Of a DNA stretch of 64,000 nt, positions 49,659-60,600 are shown in pieces; position 1 is the first letter of the stretch; every line of letters begins with the position of its first letter. Location: positions 318,085 through 382,084 of the forward strand of contig NMRB01000042.1 in assembly GCA_002633025.1 (NCBI GenBank). The letters run 5' to 3'. The position numbers were made by a program, and so were the translations under genes. The notes below the pieces were generated by a model. The model was not told the DNA's origin. It did no database searches and saw nothing but the letters and a program-made list of their open reading frames with translations. Origin of the DNA: Notospermus geniculatus (Eukaryota > Nemertea > Pilidiophora > Heteronemertea > Lineidae).

Positions 49659-51615
49659 CTAATTCATTCTGTCTGTTTCAATTGGAACATCAAACTTGGC
49701 AGCAATGCGTGACCTCTTCGGTGTACCAGATTTCGGCGACGCACCAGATCTTGAGCTGTCTAAATCACTCTCTGTATCGGAGGGAGTGTGATTCACAAGT
49801 TTACTCTTACTGCCCGATATTGCCAATCGTGATAACAAGGCACTAACATCTTCTTCTTTAGCCTTTGCAGAAATGAACTCTGGTGGACGCTTGTTCAACT
49901 GCTGAGCATTTGCCTCCAGACTTCTTGTTTCATCAGCTTCACTATCTGTCGTTTTATCAATATCGCTGACATTGACCGTGTCTGCGCCATCTTGTGGGGT
50001 ATCCTTGGATTGTTCATCATCCACCATTGAAATTTTTGCTGGGGATTTGCTAATCTGCTCCAGGACAATATTCCTGGTCAAAACAGCTTTCCCTTTGGCA
50101 CTTGGAGGAGTTGTAATGGACTTAACTGCAGTTGGAGATTTTCCCTCGCTGAGAGCATCTAAGGTTGCAGAGACATTACTAATGGAACCTGATGATTTAA
50201 CTGGGGAGCCATCATCTTTGAGAGGAGATAGTAACGCTAGTATCGCCTTCACATGGTCACTGTTCTCATCAATGGGACTGCCATCACTAGCCTTAGAACG
50301 TGGTGGCCGTTTCTCTGCAGGAGTGCATGTAGTGTCACTTGTACTACATGTAGTGGAAGAACTAGATGTCATCGCCTGCTTTTCTTGTGTCCGTTGTTTG
50401 TCTTCTTTTGGTGATAACATTGCTAAGAGAGCCTTGCCAGGGTCTTCTGCAGGATGTGAAAGAGAGGCACCAGATTCATACGGGAAATATTGCGCTGCAT
50501 GTGGCTGTGGTTGCTGGTAAGGTGAGCCAGTACTTGGTGTATAATAAACTGCATAAGGAGATGGCGATAAGCAGTATGGCTGGAATGTTGGGATCCCTGA
50601 CATTTGCGGATAGTGCCCGTATGTCATGGAAGGGTAGTACTGGTATGCTGGATGATATGGATCATATGCCAGTGGTGATGGTGGAGGTGCAGAATGAATG
50701 AATACATCCCCTTTCATATAGCTCTCTGCACATGGTTCATTCTGCAAAAAGAAGGACAAATTCCAGTTTGTACACTGAAAGGTTGATGCAGAATTGGATG
50801 GGCTAAAAGTAGCACCACGAACACAGCTTTCTTGGGCTGAATTGTGCTAGTGCAACTCATGCTATTCCTCGTCTTGAATATATTCATTGGACTTTTAAGG
50901 CAAAGAAAACTTACTTTCATTTCCTTCCCAGGTAAACATTGTGCAGCAAACTGCAACATATCAGAAGTCGGTGTACGACACAATGGACTCATCTGGCGTT
51001 TCTTTTCTTCATGGGACATACCAGAGATGATATCTGAAAAACAATTGATGAAGAAAGATGTCAGCAGCACAACTTTCACAGAGCTTTGTCAAAAAAGAAG
51101 GCTTCAAAGAACCATAAGTAAGGTCATTCCTATATCATTCGGGAGTTTGAGATCAGCAACTTATCACGGATCCTTATACGTATACGGATCGAAATGTACA
51201 CAAAATTTCTCCTCGTTGTACAGAAATCTATCCATATACGTATAAGGATCAGTGATAAGTCGCTGATCTCAAACTCCCTATTGTCACATTCACCTATACC
51301 TACCTATGCAAACCTCGGAAATTTTGAGAAATTTGGATCTACAAAACAAACCTGGCTGAGGAGATTCAGAGAACTTCATGAGATCAGCTGGAGATGGCAC
51401 CTTGGGTTGGAGATCAGGAGATGGCACAGCTGATGGGACAGGGTAGGCTAGCAGATCCATAGGTGTATTGGAACGTGATCTAACTTGCATTAGATCTTCA
51501 TCACTGTGCATATCAGGGGCACCAGAATCCTTAGACGGTGTGTTGTTCTGATCTCTGGTCAAGAAGCCAATATCATGAGGGACAGGACTATAGGCTATCT
51601 GATGACTTAGTTTAT
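49659..51615 (-). CDS. MARF1: MARF1 C-terminal disordered tail (exons 18-20)
   Basis: Exon 18 holds the block [20 protein letters not shown] (matching human VDLLCAPVPSCLPSPQL); exon 20 (1083 nt) is Ser/Thr/Pro-rich with a Tyr/Pro-rich patch ([17 protein letters not shown]) and ends [14 protein letters not shown], like the human end AANFSFAPI. Two short similar motifs, KALLAMLSP and KAILALLSP, may be short linear interaction motifs. Stop at 49659-49661. Confidence 0.92.
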
Positions 51616-54600
51616 CTGCAAATGAAAATATGTAATAAGAGAACAAAGAAATAAAAAAAATTTTGTAACGGTATAGAGCCACTGCTGTTAAAGGACCAGT
51701 AACAACTCAGCGATGCCGAGTAGTTTACCAAGTATTTCGACTCCACGGCTTCTCTTTACCTGCAAATGAAATGGTAACTAAATGAGAGGACAAAGGAATA
51801 CAGTAACATGATTTTGTTGGAGTAGAATAGATCCACTGCTGTCAAAGCTACTGACCATCACCTCAAGGATTCCAAGCAAAATAGGCCTATGGATTCCACG
51901 TCCTAGGATGTTGCAGCATAGAAAATCACAGACAAGATTTTCGCGCAGTCTGAAATCTTCAATGTTGTACCCACCTAAGAAATCCGTATTGAGGTACATG
52001 ATTCTCTTAAATCCTTTTCCTTTGATGGAAACAAGATGAGGTAGTGACTGAAGAAGGGAGTCAATGTTAGGATAGCCATATGCTGCCGGTTTCAGCTCCG
52101 TGCCAAAATGATCACGATACGCTGATTCAAAATGCTGCATTGGAAGTCTGCCTTTGTGAATGCGAAGTAGACTTCGTACATCTCGGGCAAACTCCATCAG
52201 GGGTACGAGTTTGATGATGCCCTTGTCGATGTCCTCTGACACCTGAAAATAGGAATCCAATTGGTTACTGCACAAAAAGTTTTGACATTCGTCTAATTAT
52301 ACATTTTGCAACATCCTCGTGTAGTGTTGGTGTCGTTGAGTAAAACAGTCAGGTTACTGTTCCCCTCAATTCGATTTTATTAGAAGCACCACTTTTCCTC
52401 CAAATGGAAATAATTCTTACTGCGATATATTCTCTGAGATCATCTCTGATTTCTCCAACATCCAATGGCTCGCCAAAAGTCTTCCTGTATCTTTCTTTGA
52501 GGTATGGGATGTGCATGCTACCCCCAGGCTGCTCAAGGAGAATGAGCAGCACACGATGGACACGCTGTTGTACTTGGCTACGATCCACAAGGCTTATCAT
52601 GGTCTTACCATTGACATCTTCTATCTGTAAAACACATCGAAAGGTGAACGAGATTGCCAGTGTAATTACTCATGAAATAAAGGGAATTTTTCATAATTTG
52701 GAGTTTACTGCAGGGTCTACCTTGGCAACATGCTTGATTTTCTTCATGAGAACAATGATGTTGTGGACCCCGAAGTCCTGGAGCTGTAAGCTGTGCCCAT
52801 GGAACCGCATGAAAGCTGTCAAGAATTCAGTGGCAGGGATCTTGCTCTCCGGGCACGACTCAAGCAGGGACATGACCTGATCGGACAGCACCTTGATCAG
52901 CTCTGGCTCTGTGAGGCATAGGATCTTCTCGTCACCATCGTCTTCAATCTACAACATGAAAAAATTCACGATCCAATGATCTGTCCAATTATTCATGGTT
53001 TGTCCAATCATTGACAGCCTGGCTGGGAATCTAACCGCAGTCATATCCGACAAGCTCTGCCACGCAGTCCTGTCAGCCAACATAACAACTGAAAAATATT
53101 GTATTGGATTGTTCTACTTACACCGACTACATCTGGAATGCTCTCGAAGAGATCAATCAGCTTGTTGAAGCCATAATCAGCAACGCGACACTGTCGTCCG
53201 AAATGATGATGATAAGATGGAATGAACTTGTTGAACGGCATACGGCACTGTGGATTATGGCGCAGCAAATCCACAACTTCTGCTGTGAACTTCTTAGTGC
53301 GTTCAATCTCATCTGGAGTCTGGTCACGCCTTGGAATAGCTATGAACATCTGGTCTCCAATGCCTTCAACGATGACGACAGAATCGGGGATCTCCACTAA
53401 CATGTCCTCCAAGTAGCAGACGCCATATTCTGTCATGTCAAAGATTTTGTTGAAAACTTTAATGAAGATGGCAGGAATTTCAATTGCCATGATCGCCTTG
53501 CTTGTTTGTGACTTGAGCAGACGCAGTAGGTCTGACGTAAACCGCTTAACCTGGGCACGATGGGTCAAGGTTAAGATGCCACGGTTGCCTGTGCCCAGCA
53601 CCTGAAAGTCAATACAGGAACACATGAATGGTAGAAATGGGAATGGTTGTAAGCAAGTTTCATGGTATCAACATTGGAAGTTCCATTGCTACATATACTT
53701 GTACCGGTATATAATTTTCATGTTGAATGCAAAATGCCTTGAAATTCTCCATCAAACACCAGATGGAGTGGAAAGAAAAATCACCCAAACTTGTTAATTT
53801 AGAACAGCTTGCAGATTGAGCACATACCTGCAAAACATGTGGAATGGCCTTGAATAACTCTGCCAGTTTCGTGTAACCATAATCAGCGACTCGACATTGA
53901 CGGCCGAAATGATGGTGATATGCGGGGATGAACTTGCTGAATGGCATACGACACTGTGGGCTACTCCTCAAGAGATCGACTACTTCCTTGCTCAGCTGAT
54001 TCAACATCTGGTTCAAAGCTGGACTTTGCAGGAAACGACCACATTCTGCAGACGATATAAAGACGAGCGTTCTCATTGGACATTATTGTGCGACTTTTTG
54101 TATGTTTACTACCATATATTCAGACTAGTACTTTACCTATGCTTGTGGGTGCCTTGTTTTCTGTCCAATGAATCTTCTTGATGCCACTCTTGGACACATC
54201 TACCTGTATGCCAGGAATGCATGTCAACAGATGCTCAAGGGGAACGCCACCATCTTGGACCTGGTAAATCGGACCGAATTCGGCTGCATAGCATGCTGGG
54301 AAGCTGGGGAGGGAGAGAAATTGAATGGTGTCAGATTCTGCATGTCAGCAGAGGAAGTCCACTGTGTCTTCAGGCCAGGTCCCAAAGCATTAAGTGCTGA
54401 TGAGAGCACTCAAGCCCTTGCATCACATTACAAGAAATTTCTTTGAAATAATAATTTCCCCAAATAGTAATTCCTTGCCCCCTGCACTTCCTTACTCATT
54501 CTACCCACCTCATTAAGGGCATGCTACCATTATGTGCCTGCAGCAGGCTGTGGACCTGGGGAGCCAGACTTTTCAACTGTAGAATAACATTTGGCAAACC

Positions 54601-57600
54601 AGCTGAATCCAAGGCCGTCATGTAGAAATCACTGCCCTCTGGACAATGGATACCACAGATAGGGGACTCGAAAATCTCCTCAACCTGTAAGAGAAGACAG
54701 TTCGGTAGTTTCACATGACGGAAATTGACTGACATGTCTTTTTCTGCATCCAGTTCATATCGTATAAAATGTCCACGCAAGGCTGTTTTATCTTTTTAAA
54801 GAGAGTGACCATGAAGAATCAAGTTCCTACCTCAATATCTGATGAGTCGTGTGGAGCAGGGCTGTCCCTGTACCTGTGTAGCAGAGTGACCATTCTTCCA
54901 GAGCCTTCTGTATCACTTATCTCAATCACATCTTTCATTTGATACAATTCAGAGACACTCACAGACTGGTGAAATCTGAAACAAAGAGAAGTATCAGATC
55001 ATTGAAATTGCAAAGGTCACTCAGAGAGTTCATCAAATTATACAATATGAGGACTCTCTACATTTGTAAACTTTTCAATGATAGTCAAGATAGGCAACTT
55101 ACCTCTTCTCAAAAAGTTCAATGAATTTAAAAAGTGGAAGAGTTTGGCCAGTAGCTTCCTTCAACAGGGCAATGGCCTCAGACCTGAAACATATTCAGAG
55201 ATCAATAAAATTCTCTGATACAGTAAGAAATGGTGACTAAAATTATGGTGTACACCTGACTACCTATATGAAGACAGAGATGAAACAAACATCTCTCTGA
55301 AGTGAGTGCATTTGTAGACAGATGTAGGGGTTTTGTTGCACTAACAGGTGCAATGATTGACTTGGGGAAAATATGACAGCACAACAATACCCATGCAGGA
55401 GACATAAAGAAATGCCTCTGAGGAAGCATTGACATAAACAACTGATCTCAAATGTTTCCTTTTTGCTGAAGGGCTGAGGTTATAATCTGTATTGGTGTCA
55501 GCCTACTCACATTCACATACAAGGAGCACCACAACCTGCAAACAAGTATTCAGTGGCAAGATGCTGGTTGAAGGTACGGTAAATAAACTTCACACAAAAC
55601 CAGCATAAATAAAATACCCACTCGGAGTTCCAAATGATAAGATCAGCTGGTAAAATAACTTGAGACACAGCTGCAATAGGTTTGAAGCAACAGCAGGATT
55701 GGAAGGCCTGATGTGTCGGTGGAGAGAAATAGCAAATGTATCTCATCAGAATAAATTACTCGGTACCCATCTCATGGATGCAAGAATAGCTGAAGCACCA
55801 TAGAACTGCAAAACCAACCTCAATACAGATTGAGATTGTATGCCCTAGAACTGCCACCACTTGACAATATCCACTTCTCTCTCCCCTCCAACATAACAAA
55901 CCAAAGAGAGATGCAAAGCTAAGGGCAATCTATCTCTAAAGAAATATACCGTAGTCTCCTGGCACGGATAGCCTTTCTATGATGCAGGAAGAAAGGAATC
56001 CATCTGAACATTCAGAGTACTGGGTACAGTGGTGGATCCACGATTTTGGAAAACAGGGGGCACACTGTGCTAGAAACATTGAAATCTGCGGTGAATTTCA
56101 ATGATTTGCTCCAGATATCATGGTCAATTTTACAGATTTGTAGGCCGAAAGGGGGCGCGCGCCGGGTGGGTCCCCTGGATCCGCACCTGGGGTAACTAAC
56201 AACCTCGAAGTGATTTACTTAGCTTTATTAAAGGCCGGAAAATGAATCCAAAAACATGTATATCTGAATATAATGCAACTACATGTGTTTGAAGAGTCGT
56301 TAACACTTGAGTTCCAGAACAAGGTCTCAACCATCACTCATTTTTGGTAACTGATTCAGCAGCTGACTTTTCTGCCACTGGACGTATCTACCGGTATGCC
56401 CTACCCAGGACTAGAAATTGTTGACCCCAAAGAAGGGGGAGACTTGCATCAAATGAACGATCAGCATTTATGCTGGCAATAGAAAACCACAAGTCCACTG
56501 ACCTGACTGTGGCAGATGCTTGTCCATTGTCTTTCCTGACCAGGGCCACGTGGATCCTACGGTATCCTATCTTCTTCCTATGGAATTGGGCAATGGCTAG
56601 TCTGGCATCATCAATGGTTGGAACACATACCAAGCCCATATTTGAGCCATCTGACTGGGTCTGGATGTACACGTTCTGCACCTGCAGGAAGAAGGCAATA
56701 GGGATAAAGTGAAACAAACATCAGTGAATGAAGAAACATTAGATCATAAATCAATCTGTGGCTGATTGAGGCTAATTGTAAATGGCATGGCAGATTAAGA
56801 TAGTAAAGTCACAGTGGGAGAAACCGGTAGTATTTTTTTTCCCGCCAACCACATACCTGGACTTGTTGCTGGAATGTTGTGTACAGTATCTTCATCCACT
56901 CGCGTGGGCTGATGTTATAGTCAAGGTTAGTTACCATCAGCTCCACACAAGGACCAACATTTCCGATTCCATCACCATCCATACGAGGGGAAGGGGTCAT
57001 CATTCTTGAAACAAATGCAGGTGATGGTGTCATGCGATGGGGAGAACTCCCTCGAGATCGTATAGGTTGGAAGAAATTATCTCTGTAATTCCTGAGATTG
57101 TAGTTTGGATTACCAGGACTGCTGTTGCGAAAATCTGGATTTGACCGGTTGCCATTCGAGCTAGGGCTGCCATGTCGTGACCTGTATGGACCAGCAGAAT
57201 ATGGTCGAGGAGAATTTGGGGAAAAGTTTGATCTGTATGGTCCTGCATTACTGTGCTGATGCTCATATGGGGAAGGAGTGTTGCTTCTATAATTTCTTCC
57301 ATATCCCAGATGGTTATTTCCATGCATTTCATAATTCCTGTGCCCAACATGATCCATGTTTTTGGCATGATCAGAGTATGAGCGAAATGGCTGTAGGGGA
57401 TTCCTACACTCCCCACCACCAGGGTCATGGACACCTTTTGCCAGATCATCTCGGTACAACGGCTGTTGAGAGTACATTACAGTCTTGCCAAATTTCATGT
57501 CCTTTTGGGTCTCATTTCCAATGCCCTGAACTGATTGTCCTGGATGGGATGCACCTTGGTACTCGCGGCTGATTTCCTGTGACCTTGTTAACTTGGAATG

Positions 57601-60600
57601 GCGATATGGCGAACCCTGAACAGAACCCCGGGGGCTAACCTGACATGGTGACTGATATCCAGCACTTGAGCACTGTGAGTCACTGTCAGGTTTTATAGGT
57701 GGCAATGGAGATGAAGTTTCATTTTCAGAACCAGAAACAGGAACATTCAAATCTGCATCAGCACCCCCTGGATTAGGGTTGGCTTGCTGAGGGCGTTCCT
57801 TCATCTGCTTGCTACGTTTTGGTGATTTTGATTTCTGGTGTCTGCCAGGAGATCCTGATAAGAATGAATGGGGAAAAAGCATTTTAAACTTGACAACAAA
57901 AACAATACTACAGGAAAAACAGTAAATATATTCAATAAATTCTGTTCATAAATTTGGATTCAAGGGATTACCTTTCTTATCTCTCTTCTCTTTAGGAGTA
58001 AGTAACCCTCGCTTGGATTCAGTAAGGAGTTCTATACCAATTTTGCACCCATACACATCTTCTCCTTCCATACGCTTCTTAGCCCTGAAAAAGGGGAAGG
58101 ATTTTTCTCACCAACCAATGCACTGCCCAGCAGCCGAATTGCAAATAAAGTTATGAAAACAAAAATGCAGAACACAGCATAGATATTGAATAAGGCATAT
58201 AACAACAACCAGATAGCAAGAAACAGAACAATACCAATACCATCAAATAAGCTGTCCAAATGGATTGAAACCTCCATGAAATACAGCCAAGTCCCACCCA
58301 GTGAATGAATGTGCATGCAGTCACAGAGAGCACTTCCAAAATTGCCAAGTCACCAGAGGGAGTGCCAACAAGGTCAGCCAATCCACACAAAAAGCATGTT
58401 CCAGTCCACGTGTAGTTCAATAATACCAGTACTGTTTGGCTTGCCAACAAAAGGATAAAGAAGTTTCTATTCAACTGGGGTAAAATGCAACAGACGTGTC
58501 TTAGGTAACTCAGGGTGGTCATAATTGCCAATGGAAGTCAGTACATGTAGTAATCACACCATTAAAATACAACATTGGTAAAAACCCACCTACATGTAAG
58601 GTCTATTGCATAACCCAATCCAAGAAGATCCACAAGAGTGCACCAACAAATTCCTCTGCACAAACTGAATATTCAATTAAATTACCACAGGATGTCATGG
58701 TCATGGACCTTGCAGGGCTCAGGCTATTGTTGCAATTTCACCATAATGTCCACATGACTGACTTCAGTACTGTGGACCAGCAAGAACATCACACAACACT
58801 TGAGCCATTCACTTCTGGGATCTCTATTAAGCGGCCTATCCACGTGCAATATTATTGCACAATATGAGGATCAAAATGGGCAATATTACTGCCAATCTTT
58901 CTCCCATCCATTATTCCAGAAGCACATGACACCCATTTTGGGCCCCATTGTACAATAATATTGTACCGTGGTAAAACCGCATTAAGCCGCCCATACACGT
59001 TCAATATTATTGCACAATATGAGGACCAAAATGGGCGATATTATTGCCAATCTTTCTTCCAACCATCATGCCAGAAGCACGTGCCCCTATTTTGGGCCCA
59101 TATTGTGCAATAATATTGATCGTGTATGGCCAGCTTTCGGGCTGTATTCAACTCACTCTTCTCAACTGTACCCGAACAGGCCGAGAACACAGGAACGTGT
59201 TCTCAAGCCTCGAACGGAAAAGTGCCTGTTACTATGGTTTCACTTCCGACGTCAATACGGCGGCCTAAAACCGCCAATTTTTTTCAAGAATACTTCAAAA
59301 TACATGTAATTCAGTTTAGAATAAGGATATGTTATTCACGTCATTTCTGTTTGATCCTACATTTTGTAAACCTCGAATAATTGCACTATGATCTGACGAA
59401 AAATCTATGTAAAATTGCCGCCAGTGTCCGCCATCTTTGTTCTTGACTGTTCCCGTTCGCACCACCGGCTGAGTTGGTGCGAGATTCAGGAACAGCAACA
59501 GGAACACGTTCCCAAACGGGTTCTCGGCTGTTCGACTCATTCCAGAACACTGTTCTCTGCACCAGAACACATAAGAACAGGAGTTGAATACAGCCCAGAA
59601 AGTGCCCGAGGTTGGTATTGAAAACTTGCCAAATTCGGAGACGACTTTATCTTCACTACCATTTTGTGTGTAATGTTGGACATTTTGTGTCTATGTTGGA
59701 CATTTGAGCCAGAAGTAATAATTACCCTAAAGGCCTACATACGCCATCCAATTATTGCACAATACAGGGCTCAAATGGGGTGATGTGCTTCTGGCATGAT
59801 GGGAAGAAGATTGACAACAATATTGCCCATTTTGATCCTCATATTGTGCAATAATACTGCACGTGTATGGGCCACTTTTGATTGACACCAAACACTTTTC
59901 TCTCAGTGTTTTCAACTCTTCCTACCAATATCAAGAATGGAGCGACAGTGTGGCTCCCGTACTTATGAAAGAGTCATTTAGATGCATGTAGCACATTATG
60001 TGAGAGTGAATGGGAACTTGCAATGACAGAACAGGTTGTTGTGCCAGTCTGAAGAAGCCTACTTTGAGACAGGCAAAAGACCGATATAAGATATAATACA
60101 CAGGTGAGAATAATCAGTGCTTCACGTTTGAGGTGCGCGATTGCGCTCGCGCACCTAGGCGCTCCTCAAATTTCACTCAGGGGCGCAATCACCCACGCTC
60201 CTCGATATTTTAACCGAATGCGCTCCTCAAACAAGTGAAAATGTTGTTTGACGAGCGTGTTGTTAGACCCTGATCACCTGAGCATAGTCTACTTCTCCAA
60301 CTGCAAGGTTCTGGCGAGTTGCCAACGATCCCGACTTGAGCACAGCTTTCACTGCTACAGTGTCCTGAACTTTTGGTTTCATTTCGCTGGGATGGAAAGA
60401 AATCACCTCAAAAACTGTTTGGTTGGATTCCTGATGAAATTTCCTTTCCAATGACATAAATCTTGCCCGTCTTGGTCACTTTTAGGATGAGATATTGACT
60501 TGATTTGTGTACAACCGACAGAGCTGGATTCGCGCCAACTCATGCAGACAGACATCTCACATGTCTCATGAGTGTGTGCCTACGATGTTTCTGGTCAGCC

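Noticed and set aside
49972-50520. 182-codon plus-strand open frame inside MARF1 exon 20
   Set aside because: It is antisense to a clearly coding exon; its codon content reflects the opposite strand.
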